A DNA stretch of 48,844 bases from Paenibacillus agaridevorans (GTDB lineage Bacteria; Bacillota; Bacilli; Paenibacillales; Paenibacillaceae). How positions within the stretch are numbered: position 1 is the first letter of the stretch; each line of letters starts with the position of its first letter. Location: assembly GCF_003112455.1 (NCBI RefSeq), contig NZ_BDQX01000317.1:23174-72017 (forward strand), given 5' to 3'. This document shows positions 1-8,811 of this stretch, one piece after another. Below the pieces are notes generated by a model, which was given only the letters and a program-made list of their open reading frames with translations, did not search any database and had not been told where the DNA came from. The position numbers and the translations under genes are program-made.

Positions 1-1578
1 GCCGTTGGCATCCAGCCCGTCGCCGTTCGCGTTTACCGTGATCGTGCCGCCGCTGATCGTCAGCAACCGATCGGAGCCTGCCGCAAAGCTGTCCTGCGAA
101 GCACGGCCCGGCATACCTGCATTGGAATCGTTGCCTCCGGCGACGTTGAAGCCGTCATCCGATGCCGTTAACGCAATCTCCCCGCCTGTGACGGTAATCG
201 TCGAGCCTTCTATGCCTTCGTAGCTTGTCGTAATATCGATCGTGCCTCCGGCAATCGTGACCGAAGCGTCGGCGTGAATACCGTCATCACCGCTTGCTAG
301 CAGGAATGTGCCTCCTTTAATGAGCAGGCTGCCATTCGTATGCACGGCATCATCCGCCGCGTCGACCTCGAACGCGCCTCCGTTTACTTGCAGGCCGCCG
401 CCTGCCTTCAGCCCTTTGGCGCTCGTGGACTCCGTCGCAGTCGTTACACCGCCGGAGGTGCCGGAGGGAAGAGCCTCCGTTTCAACATTTTCCGTATTTA
501 ATGCAGACGTACTCACAGCAGCTCCCGTTGTTCCTGCGCCACCGGGCATTGTACCAGTAGCGCCTCCTGTACCGCCTTGCCTGCCGCCCATCATGCCTTG
601 GCCGCCGCCCCAACCGCCGCGTTCCTCGACATGCGTCTCGCCGTTCGCGCTGCCGCCGCCGCTGACCAGTTTGAACGCGCCGTCTTCGACGAGCAGCGAG
701 GTCTCCGCTTGAATCGCGTCGTTGCCCGAGACGATATCGAATGTCCCGCCGCCGATCGCGATAATCCCTTTGCCCTCTTCCTCCGCGTTCGTCGACTTCA
801 AACCGTCTCCGCCCGCATCCACGGTCAGCGTTACGCCTTCTAACGCGGCTACCCGGTCCTTGCCTACCAGTCCGTCGTCGACGGACTTTACGTTGATTTC
901 GCCGGACACAAGCAGCAAATCATCCTTGCTTTTGATGCCGTCATTATAGTTCCCCTTCACTGTCAGAGAACCGGTGCCGTTAATGATCAGATCCGCCTTG
1001 CTGAACAGCGCCGCATCCGGCTCGTTCGCCGTTGCATCTGCGTAGACATAATCCGCGCCGTCCGTGAGCGTATTATCGGTCCCTTCTTCCAGCGTGACGA
1101 TAACCCTTCCAGCCTCAACGATGTAGAAGGGCGAATTGTCCTTGCTGCTCAGCCCGACGCCGTTCAACACGACATGCACAGTCTCGTCCGGCGCATCGAT
1201 CGTAACCTGTCCATCGTTCAGCTGTCCGCTCAGCACATAGGTACCCGCAGCCGTTATGCTGACTGATCCGTCTTCCCCCGCCTTCGCCCCGCTGCCGCTG
1301 ACGGCAGCGCTCTCTCCCTCGAAGGTGATGCTCGTCGCCGAGTCCGCACTCCAGGCTGTACCGTAGTCCTCATCATCGAACGTGACGAGATCATCCATCG
1401 TAAGATTAACCTGCTCCTGAGCTGCTGAACCCGCAGATCCTTGGGCTGCCGCCTGCTCCGTCGACGGGACATTCGTAGCCGCTGCCGCTCCGTCGTCATT
1501 TTTGCTGCAAGCCGACGTCAGAAGTACGGCGCACAACGCGATAACGCCTATATAATGTTTGATCTTTGCACTCTTCAT
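1..1578 (-). CDS. Carbohydrate-binding domain lipoprotein, Cthe_2159-like (3' end cut by window)
   Basis: The gene starts with ATG at 1578, behind a GGGAGGATACC ribosome binding site, and runs open to base 1, so the C-terminus is missing. About 526 residues are visible. A lipoprotein signal (MKSAKIKHYIGVIALC... LLTSAC) places the lipidated cysteine at residue 24. Most of the rest is a run of short beta-strand repeats (GGTFDIVSGNDAI, GGAFEVDAADDAV, GGTFLLASGDDGI, GGEIALTASDDGF) of the kind seen in parallel beta-helix proteins of the Cthe_2159 / DUF4353 family, which bind acidic polysaccharides. The repeats are interrupted by a Gly/Met-rich linker containing GWGGGQGMMGGRQ and TMPGG. It lies 38 bp behind the DUF4956 gene and is probably the third gene of the VTC operon. 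The family call rests on the repeat pattern; the ligand is unknown. Confidence 0.85.
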   Translation of the reverse strand, partial: MKSAKIKHYIGVIALCAVLLTSACSKNDDGAAAATNVPSTEQAAAQGSAGSAAQEQVNLTMDDLVTFDDEDYGTAWSADSATSITFEGESAAVSGSGAKAGEDGSVSITAAGTYVLSGQLNDGQVTIDAPDETVHVVLNGVGLSSKDNSPFYIVEAGRVIVTLEEGTDNTLTDGADYVYADATANEPDAALFSKADLIINGTGSLTVKGNYNDGIKSKDDLLLVSGEINVKSVDDGLVGKDRVAALEGVTLTVDAGGDGLKSTNAEEEGKGIIAIGGGTFDIVSGNDAIQAETSLLVEDGAFKLVSGGGSANGETHVEERGGWGGGQGMMGGRQGGTGGATGTMPGGAGTTGAAVSTSALNTENVETEALPSGTSGGVTTATESTSAKGLKAGGGLQVNGGAFEVDAADDAVHTNGSLLIKGGTFLLASGDDGIHADASVTIAGGTIDITTSYEGIEGSTITVTGGEIALTASDDGFNVAGGNDSNAGMPGRASQDSFAAGSDRLLTISGGTITVNANGDGLDANG

Positions 1579-1616
1579 CTGGTATCCTCCCTTTCCGAAT
1601 CTCCGAAATATAAATG

Positions 1617-2309
1617 TTAATAATCCGCCACCACGGTCGGCGTCATAGTCAGGGACACATCCAGATTGCCGTTCCGGCAGCGAATCGCGTCCAGCAGTTC
1701 CTTCTGGTTCACCGACTGTCCGAGCGTTACTCCATACACCAGCTCGTACAGGCTTCCCAGCTCCGTCGTGCGGACTCGCTTTAACTCATACGCCACCCCG
1801 AATTGCTCGAACACTTCGCGGAATGCTTCCTCGTAGCCCAAACTCTCCGGAATCGTGACCTTCAATTGCTTTTGCTCGGCCTTCCTTGCGCCATACTTGA
1901 TCTTGCTGAGCACGAACATGAGCACGCACAAAATAATCGTAAACAGCACTCCATAGCCGAAAGCTCCGACGCCGCATGCAAGTCCGGCCGCCATCGTAAA
2001 GAGCACGTAAGCAATGTCCTTGGGATCGCCGGGCGCGCTGCGGAACCGGATGATGGAGAAAGCGCCCGCGAGGCTAAACGCCCGCGCGATGTTGCTGCCG
2101 ATGAGAAGGATAATAATGGCGACGATGACGGGAAGAATAACCATCGTGAGCGTGAAGTTCGGCGAATATCCACTCTGGTTCGTGCGCATGTATGTCATGC
2201 TAATAATAACGCCCAGCGCGATCGCGATCAAAATGGTGGCTACCGCCGAGCCGAAAGTCATCGTCGTCTCTGCCGTCGTTGGATTAAATAAACTTTGAAA
2301 ATCAAACAT
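1617..2309 (-). CDS. DUF4956 family membrane protein
   Basis: A 230-residue protein starting MFDFQSLFNP. The N-terminal half carries about four hydrophobic segments (roughly residues 21-41, 53-72, 99-115 and 120-139). Between the second and third lies the conserved stretch ARAFSLAGAFSIIRFRSAPGDPKD typical of DUF4956 (shortened: SLAGAFSIIRFRSAPGDPKD). The C-terminal 80 residues look like a soluble ferredoxin-like domain. Its ATG overlaps the end of the VTC gene by 8 bp, which suggests translational coupling. A longer in-frame start exists upstream but would lie inside the VTC coding region. DUF4956 genes commonly neighbour VTC-domain and CotH genes in Firmicutes; the molecular function is not known. 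Confidence 0.9.
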   Translation of the reverse strand: MFDFQSLFNPTTAETTMTFGSAVATILIAIALGVIISMTYMRTNQSGYSPNFTLTMVILPVIVAIIILLIGSNIARAFSLAGAFSIIRFRSAPGDPKDIAYVLFTMAAGLACGVGAFGYGVLFTIILCVLMFVLSKIKYGARKAEQKQLKVTIPESLGYEEAFREVFEQFGVAYELKRVRTTELGSLYELVYGVTLGQSVNQKELLDAIRCRNGNLDVSLTMTPTVVADY

Positions 2310-3132
2310 ATAAGACACGCTCGCTTTCCTGTTGAGGTATAGAGTGGGATTGGCTGGACGCTGCGGCCGCGAGGCCCGCCGTCGTGATGAAATTGCCTCC
2401 CGGAACGACAATGCTGCCCAGGCCGCCGCGCACCGTTTTTTTGTATTCGTTGCCGTATTTGGAGAAGCTCGTGCGGTACAAGCCATGCTCCGAGAGCAGC
2501 CTCGACAGCCACATCGGAACGGTCTTCTCCGCCTTGACCTCCATCAGCCACTTGCCTTCGGGATTTAGAGGCTCGCCATGATCGCCGAGCTCCAACCCCA
2601 GATCGTAACGCCGGTGGCGGATGTTGGTATCGAAGGTAATGCGCAGATCGCGGCTCTCCTTGCTGAACATCGCTTTACGCTCGTAGGCCAGGTATACCTT
2701 GGGCTCCAGCTCATAGCGGCTCAGGAAGTAAGCAATCTCGGCAACCACCTGCTTGTTCATGTAGGACTGGTGCTCCGGGGCAATCCCCGTACGGACGAAG
2801 TCGTAAGCCTCGGCCAGCTTCAATCCCGTTCTGCGCTTGTTGACGATGCCGAACACCTTCTTTTTGAGCTCCAGATACACCTTCGCATCCTCGCCGGGCA
2901 CGCCGTAGGCTCTCAGTCTGAGCTTCTCCCTGTACTTCGGCTTGGACAGACTGGTGCGGATGAGCGAATCATGCGCCGTATCAAAATACAAATTACAGAT
3001 CGAATAGTATTCATGGTGCTTGTTATAGTCATCCAGCTCCATATGGTCGAGCAGATCGTAGTAGAAGCTCCGATATGCCGCATCGTCGAGCAAATATTTA
3101 TTTTCGTATCGGTTAAATACCTCAATGGCCAT
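2302..3132 (-). CDS. VTC-domain polyphosphate polymerase
   Basis: A 276-residue cytoplasmic protein with a full VTC domain. It shows RYENKYLL (residues 8-15), the basic strand YREKLRLRAYG (67-77), VYLELKKKVFGIVNKRR (about 85-101) and EVKAEKTVPMWL near 213, the alternating Lys/Arg/Glu pattern of the tunnel that binds nucleotide and polyphosphate in yeast Vtc4. The family polymerises the gamma-phosphate of ATP into polyphosphate. The start at 3132 has a good AAAGGGAGGATC ribosome binding site. It is the first gene of an operon with DUF4956 and a carbohydrate-binding lipoprotein, transcribed divergently from a two-component system, with a shared type of operator in both promoters. There are no SPX or EXS domains, so only the catalytic module is present. 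Confidence 0.92.
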   Translation of the reverse strand: MAIEVFNRYENKYLLDDAAYRSFYYDLLDHMELDDYNKHHEYYSICNLYFDTAHDSLIRTSLSKPKYREKLRLRAYGVPGEDAKVYLELKKKVFGIVNKRRTGLKLAEAYDFVRTGIAPEHQSYMNKQVVAEIAYFLSRYELEPKVYLAYERKAMFSKESRDLRITFDTNIRHRRYDLGLELGDHGEPLNPEGKWLMEVKAEKTVPMWLSRLLSEHGLYRTSFSKYGNEYKKTVRGGLGSIVVPGGNFITTAGLAAAASSQSHSIPQQESERVLYV

Positions 3133-3188
3133 TGCCGATCCTCCCTTTCGTCGATTGCCGTGTTCACAGTGCCGCTTGCCTTGTCTGT

Positions 3189-3221
3189 ATATTAGCCCTT
3201 CAACCTTGAATGAACCTTAAA
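3189..3221 (-). promoter_or_regulatory. VTC operon promoter with direct-repeat operator
   Basis: On the minus strand, TTTAAGGTTCATTCAAGGTT (3221-3202) contains two copies of TTYAAGGTT spaced 11 bp apart. It is followed by 7 bp and a -10 box TAATAT (3194-3189). The second half of the repeat occupies the -35 position, for which no good hexamer exists, as expected for an OmpR/PhoB-type activator. The same layout recurs at 3324, 13667 and 22698. Confidence 0.75.
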
Positions 3222-3323
3222 CACCTTTACAATTCCTCCAAAAAGTTTCTGCTTCATTATATGGGGCCGTCCGCAAGCACCCGCGCAAACTCTTTGTTAT
3301 CCGATGCGGGCCGCAATGCAAAG

Positions 3324-3355
3324 TTAAGGTTGATTCAAGGTTGAATTGCTATAAT
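3324..3355 (+). promoter_or_regulatory. Two-component operon promoter with direct-repeat operator
   Basis: TTAAGGTTGATTCAAGGTT (3324-3342), then 7 bp, then a perfect -10 box TATAAT (3350-3355). It is the same element as in the divergent VTC promoter, in opposite orientation, which suggests that the response regulator encoded just downstream activates both operons and itself. Confidence 0.78.
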
Positions 3356-3395
3356 GAGATAACCAACAAAGACTTCAAGCAAGGGATGATACACG

Positions 3396-4073
<678 letters not shown>

Positions 4074-4074
4074 C

Positions 4075-5361
4075 ATGTTTAAAAAGCTGAAAAACCGTTT
4101 CCTCCTGCTCAACCTTGTGACGATCTCCGTCATGATGCTGGTCGCCTTTGTCACGATCTATACGATCACGTATCAGGATGTACGGAGAGATATCGATATT
4201 GAGCTGCATAAAACATCCGAGTTTTTCCGGATGCCTCTCGGCGGAGACGGCAAGCGGCGGATGCCGGGCGGCGGCTTCCAGAACGTTCTGCCGGGCACTC
4301 TGCCGCTCCAATCGGGCTACGGCGGACCGCCCCCGGGCAGAACCGTCTCGTTTATGCTGCTGGCAAGCGCGGACGGCACGATTAAAGCGGCGGATTCGCC
4401 GTTCGATCTGGAGGATGGTTTCTACGAAGAGGCGCTGCGCAAGGCACTTGCAAGCGGCGGGGAGACCGGACAATTCGCGCATGACGGCAATGACTGGGCG
4501 TTTAACGCGCAGGAGACGAACGTAGGCATGTTGTACGTATTCATGGACGTCACCGCTCAGCAGGCTATTTTGACCAAGCTGATCTACACGTTCGCGGCCG
4601 TTGGTCTCGGGATGCTGATCGTCATCTATTTCATCAGCCGGTTCTTCGCCAATCGATCCATCCAGCCTGTCAAACAAGCATTCGAAAAGCAGAAGCAGTT
4701 CATCGCCGATGCTTCGCATGAGCTCAAGACGCCGCTGGCCGTCATTCAGACCAATACGGACGTGCTGCTCGCCAATCGCGAGGATACGATCGCAAGCCAG
4801 GAGAAGTGGCTGCACTACATCAAGCAGGAGACCCACCGGATGGCGAAGCTGACGGGCGACTTGCTGTACTTGACGGAGATGGACGAGGCGCGTTCCACCA
4901 TGATGCACGCGGAATTCGATCTCAGCGACACGCTGGAGACGATCATGCTGACGATGGAGGCGGTGATCTTTGAGAAGCAGCTTCGATTGGATTACGACAT
5001 CGAGCACGGGTTAAAGACGGTCGGCAGTCCCGAGCAGATGAAGCAAGTCATCATGATTCTCCTGGACAACGCCATCAAGTACGCAAATCCGCGCGGCGAA
5101 ATTACGATCGCGCTAAAAAAACAACAGCACGATGTCGTGCTGTCGGTCACCAATACCGGCGAAGGCATCGCGCCGGAGCATCTTGGCCGGATCTTCGACC
5201 GCTTCTACCGTACGGATACCTCGCGTACCCGCTCGCAGGGTGGATACGGACTGGGCCTTGCGATCGCGCGGTCCATCGTGGATCAGCACGGCGGCAAGCT
5301 GCAGGCAAGAAGCACGGTCGGCGAATCAACGACGTTCTTGCTGCAGCTGCCGGCTTACTAA
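4075..5361 (+). CDS. Membrane sensor histidine kinase, partner of the upstream regulator
   Basis: A 428-residue HisKA-type kinase. A first membrane segment lies at about residues 10-32, a second at about 168-188, and an extracytoplasmic sensor of about 130 residues lies between them. The H-box DASHELKTPL puts the phospho-acceptor at His215. N-box DNAIKYA, G1 NTGEGI, F-box RIFDRFYR and G2 GGYGLGLAIA are all present, so it should be active. The sensor loop carries an unusual Gly/Met/Pro-rich patch (KRRMPGGGF and GYGGPPPGR near 60-88). That patch resembles linkers in the CotH and carbohydrate-binding proteins whose promoters share this system's operator. The stimulus is unknown. Confidence 0.93.
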   Translation: MFKKLKNRFLLLNLVTISVMMLVAFVTIYTITYQDVRRDIDIELHKTSEFFRMPLGGDGKRRMPGGGFQNVLPGTLPLQSGYGGPPPGRTVSFMLLASADGTIKAADSPFDLEDGFYEEALRKALASGGETGQFAHDGNDWAFNAQETNVGMLYVFMDVTAQQAILTKLIYTFAAVGLGMLIVIYFISRFFANRSIQPVKQAFEKQKQFIADASHELKTPLAVIQTNTDVLLANREDTIASQEKWLHYIKQETHRMAKLTGDLLYLTEMDEARSTMMHAEFDLSDTLETIMLTMEAVIFEKQLRLDYDIEHGLKTVGSPEQMKQVIMILLDNAIKYANPRGEITIALKKQQHDVVLSVTNTGEGIAPEHLGRIFDRFYRTDTSRTRSQGGYGLGLAIARSIVDQHGGKLQARSTVGESTTFLLQLPAY

Positions 5362-5393
5362 AAAGCGTGTTGAGATAACCTCTATCGAGGCAT

Positions 5394-5597
5394 CTTGAAA
5401 TGCAGTCTGTCGACGAGCTTTAGATCGATGACTCCGACTTAAATCTTGAAATGCAGCCGGTCGGCGAGCTTTAGATCGATGACGCCGACTTAAATCTTGA
5501 AATGCAGCCGGTCAGCGAGCTTTAGATCGATGACGCCGACTTAAATCCTGAAATGCAGCCGGTCGGCGAGCTTTAGATCGATGTCGCCGACTTAGTC
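5394..5597. repeat. Four tandem 51-bp repeats with internal hairpin
   Basis: Four head-to-tail units of exactly 51 bp start at 5394, 5445, 5496 and 5547. Each contains GTCGGCG - AGCTTTAGATCGATGA - CGCCGAC or a close variant, an inverted repeat with a 16-nt loop. The arms are perfect in unit 2, extended to 8 bp in unit 4, and damaged in units 1 and 3. Plus-strand frames are closed by stops within each unit. One minus frame stays open through the units but has no start. I read it as non-coding. It begins 32 bp after the kinase stop. Confidence 0.85.
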
Positions 5598-5776
5598 TCC
5601 ACACGCATCGGGTACTCCCAGCATACCGAGGAAGTAAAAACACATTCCGAAGATCCTCATCAATCGTGAAGATGACATGTCAATGAATATCAGAAATACT
5701 TCCTGTTCCAATAAGAAATCCGTTTTCGAGGACCGAAAACTTATCCTATCTTTATGCGGTCAAAAAGTCCGATAAG
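5598..5776. other. Intergenic remainder between kinase repeats and SGNH gene
   Basis: About 180 bp between the tandem repeats and the end of the converging SGNH hydrolase gene. I see no plausible gene, promoter or strong hairpin here apart from the terminator-like element that follows. Confidence 0.5.
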
Positions 5777-5806
5777 GGGAGAGGCTGTAACTTATGCCGA
5801 TCTCCC
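5770..5806 (-). terminator. Possible terminator of the dehydrogenase/SGNH operon
   Basis: Read on the minus strand, GGGAGA-(TC)-GGC...GCC-TCTCCC forms a hairpin starting at the stop codon of the SGNH gene. A weak T-tract (CTTTTT) lies further downstream. The call is moderate because the T-run is about 15 bp beyond the stem. Confidence 0.4.
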
Positions 5807-6807
5807 TATCGCTTTTTCAGCATCGGAGAGAGAGCTTTGCTGTAGATCCAATGGCCGTAATCGTTCGGATGGTTGATGTTGTTGAGCAGCAGGCTCTCAT
5901 GCGTCTTGCCGGCGGCAAGCTCAGCTGCCCAGGTGGCATGTGCGTCTAACACTCCGATGCCGTATTCGTCGCCCAAGCGGCGAATGACGTCGGCATACAG
6001 AGCGGTTTTGCCGCTCGTATGCTGCCAATTCGGATTGGGCTCGCATGGCGTAACGAGAAGGATATCGCTATCGCCGGCATTGCGGATCGTATCGATCATA
6101 AATCGAAGGTTCTTCTCGAAATCTTCAAGAGTCGTCGTATGGCCGTCTGCCTGCTTGTTCTGATCGTTCATGCCGTAACCAATAGAGACCAAATCCGCGT
6201 TGAGAGGAACGACGTCGCTAGCCACTCGTCTTACGCCGCCGCTTGTATCCTCGCCGCCGATCGCTTTGTTTGCAATCCGAATACGGCCTTCTTTATATAA
6301 GTTTAGCAGTGTGTCCCTAATTCTGCCGAAGTACGCCAAACCTTCTTCGCTGGCTTCTCCACCCGTGCTGATGCTGTCCCCGTAGACGACGTAGACGGCT
6401 TCTTCTCCCGCTTCCAGTTTGCCGACCAACCGCCTCAACAAGCCCGAACGCTCGATATCTTCGGTCGTCAGGCTGCGGTCCTCCGTCACGGACTCCGTAG
6501 AGTAATCCAAGTAGACGGTGTATGCCTGATTGCTGAAATCGGAGTAACGATTGTGATCGAACCCGCTTACCCCATACATCGGATGAAGGGAACCATCGGG
6601 AATACGGCTGCCGTTCGCGCGGCGAATCGTGCCTTCCTCATAGTCGACAATATAGTCCTTGCCTTCCTCGTAATGGATCGTATCCGCGAGATCCTTTCTC
6701 GAACGGTTTCGCATAGCTGTAGACTCGCCGGCCAGCGGTTTGAACCTGAGGGGCAGGGCTTCTTCTTTCATAAATACGAATGTTTCCGCTAGCTGTTTGT
6801 TTGTCAT
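5806..6807 (-). CDS. SGNH/GDSL hydrolase with N-terminal beta domain
   Basis: A 333-residue protein. The first 110 or so residues look like a beta-rich, non-catalytic module. The SGNH fold follows: block I VYGDSISTGG with nucleophile Ser145, a Gly in KAIGGEDTSGG (block II), and block III YGMNDQ with Asn214. Block V is NINHPNDYGHWIYS with His313. The acid that normally sits three residues before the histidine is Asn here, so it may act as a Ser-His dyad. No signal peptide is visible, so it should be cytoplasmic. It is the last gene of an operon with two medium-chain dehydrogenases (23-bp gap). A carbohydrate esterase role is likely; the substrate is unknown. Confidence 0.85.
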   Translation of the reverse strand: MTNKQLAETFVFMKEEALPLRFKPLAGESTAMRNRSRKDLADTIHYEEGKDYIVDYEEGTIRRANGSRIPDGSLHPMYGVSGFDHNRYSDFSNQAYTVYLDYSTESVTEDRSLTTEDIERSGLLRRLVGKLEAGEEAVYVVYGDSISTGGEASEEGLAYFGRIRDTLLNLYKEGRIRIANKAIGGEDTSGGVRRVASDVVPLNADLVSIGYGMNDQNKQADGHTTTLEDFEKNLRFMIDTIRNAGDSDILLVTPCEPNPNWQHTSGKTALYADVIRRLGDEYGIGVLDAHATWAAELAAGKTHESLLLNNINHPNDYGHWIYSKALSPMLKKR

Positions 6808-6830
6808 CTAACGACTTCACTCCTCATTGA

Positions 6831-7841
6831 TCAGGCCTCTCCCGATTCCGTCCCCTTCGACCATTCGAGCACGATGCCCAGAAAAAAATCGGATTTGCCC
6901 ATGATGATGTTCCAGGCTTGTTCCGCGTCTTCCGCCTTTATCCTGTGGGTGATAAGAGGCAGCGTTTGCAGCCAGCCATCGCGTATCCCGATTATCGTAT
7001 CGTCCATCCGCTGTTTTGTCCACCCGGAGGGGCTGTGCAGCGTGATCTCCTGCGCCCGCAGTTCCTGGATATCGACCATCCCCTCGGTTCCAAGGAAACC
7101 GGCCGATACAAGATGACTATTCAGCTTCATCGCGGGTTTCAGCTCGCGAAATGTATCCATGGCGCCGACCGTGTCGACGACTACAGCAATATCCGTCCGA
7201 TCGCCGATCCAATCCGCCAAAGCCTGCCGTTTCAAATTGAAGGAGCCAATCGACGAAGGCAGCAACGCTAATCTTTGGTCATGCCTGCCCAGAACGGTCA
7301 CGTTGGCTCCCCTATGAGCGAGCGTCTGCGCGGCCCATTGACCGACCATCCCGTCTCCGATGACGACGGCGATATCGCCGGGCGTCACAGCGGGACGTGT
7401 GCCGCAATTGTAACCGACCTGGGTGAGAACCGCCCCGCTGTATGCGATGGGCTCAGCATTTGCTGGCAGTTTCCAAACTTGGCTGGCGTGGGTGACAGAA
7501 GGATTGATGTGGCCGCCGGAGTCAAACTTCATTCCGTTTACCATGCTGATCGAAGCAAACACCCGATCCCCGGGTACCAGGTCCGTTACTTGTTCGCCGA
7601 CGCTTCTAATGATGCCAACCTTCTGATAACCGGCCACTTGGGGGAAGGGCAGCACATCCCCCGGTCGTGTGACTTGTTCTCCGGAAATTCTCTCCCCGTA
7701 CAGGAAGGAGGATTCCGTGCCATTGCTGATCCAGGAATACTCGAGATCGATGACGACATCCTCGGGTCCCGGCTCTGGAACATCAACTTCCATATAACAA
7801 ACCTGTCTCACGCCTGTAAAGACGACGGCTTCGGCTCGCAT
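6831..7841 (-). CDS. Medium-chain dehydrogenase/reductase, atypical zinc site
   Basis: A 336-residue protein with a GroES-like N-terminal domain and a Rossmann domain. The nucleotide-binding strand is IAVVIGDGMVGQWAAQTL. The catalytic-zinc region reads SWISNGTESSF rather than the usual GICGTD, so the first Cys ligand is missing. This is a variant also seen in bacteriochlorophyllide-dehydrogenase-like members of the family. The start at 7841 has a strong GGAGGGATAAC site that overlaps the stop of the preceding dehydrogenase (1-bp gap). It probably oxidises or reduces a sugar or polyol in the same pathway as its neighbours; the exact substrate cannot be read. Confidence 0.85.
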   Translation of the reverse strand: MRAEAVVFTGVRQVCYMEVDVPEPGPEDVVIDLEYSWISNGTESSFLYGERISGEQVTRPGDVLPFPQVAGYQKVGIIRSVGEQVTDLVPGDRVFASISMVNGMKFDSGGHINPSVTHASQVWKLPANAEPIAYSGAVLTQVGYNCGTRPAVTPGDIAVVIGDGMVGQWAAQTLAHRGANVTVLGRHDQRLALLPSSIGSFNLKRQALADWIGDRTDIAVVVDTVGAMDTFRELKPAMKLNSHLVSAGFLGTEGMVDIQELRAQEITLHSPSGWTKQRMDDTIIGIRDGWLQTLPLITHRIKAEDAEQAWNIIMGKSDFFLGIVLEWSKGTESGEA

Positions 7842-7842
7842 G

Positions 7843-8811
7843 TTATCCCTCCTTCGCAGCGGCGGCGAAATCGACAGGAGGGTATGCGTAAACTTTTATC
7901 GCCTCTTGTTTTTGCAGCAGCTCGACTGTTTCTTGGTATCGGTATAGAGGAATGTGGTGCGTTTGCAGACACTCCGTGTTTAATCCTTTATCGATGACAA
8001 GGTCAAGGAGTAGCTCCTGATCGCTTTCCCCGAACTTCCGGTATCGATAGGATTCCAGCTTCATCCCCTTTAACCAGAGATGATCGCCATATCGGATTTC
8101 GCCCTTGAGCACGCCAAAGATGACTACATGCGAATCTGTTCGCTCTAACAGACCCTGTACGGAAGGCGCAGCCCCTACGCAATCGTAGCCGAGGTCGAAG
8201 CGCTCACCCTCCAGATCATCCAAGTGCTTTGCCAATCCGATTCCGAGTTCATTTACATAAGCGATTCGATCGCGGTTAATATCAACGGCGACAACCCTTG
8301 CAGCTCCCATTAATCGGGCGGCCTGCATCGCAAGCATACCGGCAGGACCCAGTCCGGATACGAGCATCGATTTGCCGGTAATATCGCCAAATTGCAGCAG
8401 TCCGATCAATACGCACTTAAGCAATTCAAAGGAAACGGCTTGTTTCCAACTCACTTCATCGGGAAGTTTAATCAACTCATGAGTGCGGTAATTCAAGTAC
8501 TCCGCATAGGCGCCGTTGCCTAGCAGATGCTCCAATGCCGCCACTCGGTCCCCAACCTTAAGCGACGTCACCTTGCTGCCAACCGCAACAACGGTTCCTG
8601 CCATCTCATGCCCGGGGAATCCTGGCAGCAAAGGATAGTCCGGTTCCTTGGTCGCATCAAACATATCCTTGCCGCCCATCATATTCATATCCCATCGCGG
8701 GCAGGTGGACACGATCTCTATACGCACTGTCACTTGATCGTCTTGCGGAACTTCCGATGGAATCGTAATAATTTCGAACGCATTCTTTCCCGTTATCTGT
8801 AGTGCTTTAAT
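7843..8811 (-). CDS. Zinc-type medium-chain dehydrogenase with apparent ATT start
   Basis: The protein resembles L-threonine/sorbitol dehydrogenase-like MDR enzymes: a GHEMAGTVVAVGSKV strand, GDRVAAL, then Rossmann motif VSGLGPAGMLAMQAARLMGA. The first canonical start (GTG at 8733, giving 296 residues) would remove the first strands of the GroES domain. The frame continues upstream with a convincing family N-terminus, KALQITGKNAFEIITIPSEV. The best placed start is an ATT at 8811, 9 nt after GAAAGAGAG, giving MKALQIT and 322 residues; another ATT and a CTG lie just upstream. No ATG/GTG/TTG exists between 8733 and the in-frame stop. It is first gene of a three-gene operon. Either a rare AUU start is used, or an ATG was lost by mutation or base error. 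Confidence 0.75.
   Translation of the reverse strand: MKALQITGKNAFEIITIPSEVPQDDQVTVRIEIVSTCPRWDMNMMGGKDMFDATKEPDYPLLPGFPGHEMAGTVVAVGSKVTSLKVGDRVAALEHLLGNGAYAEYLNYRTHELIKLPDEVSWKQAVSFELLKCVLIGLLQFGDITGKSMLVSGLGPAGMLAMQAARLMGAARVVAVDINRDRIAYVNELGIGLAKHLDDLEGERFDLGYDCVGAAPSVQGLLERTDSHVVIFGVLKGEIRYGDHLWLKGMKLESYRYRKFGESDQELLLDLVIDKGLNTECLQTHHIPLYRYQETVELLQKQEAIKVYAYPPVDFAAAAKEG

Noticed and set aside
308..949. Plus-strand open frames opposite the lipoprotein gene
   Set aside because: They are shadows of the GC-rich repeats on the minus strand: Pro/Ser-rich, without ribosome binding sites, and they overlap a well supported gene.
5394..5597. Repeat array considered as a CRISPR locus
   Set aside because: The units are contiguous 51-bp tandem copies with no distinct spacers, and no cas gene is in the window.
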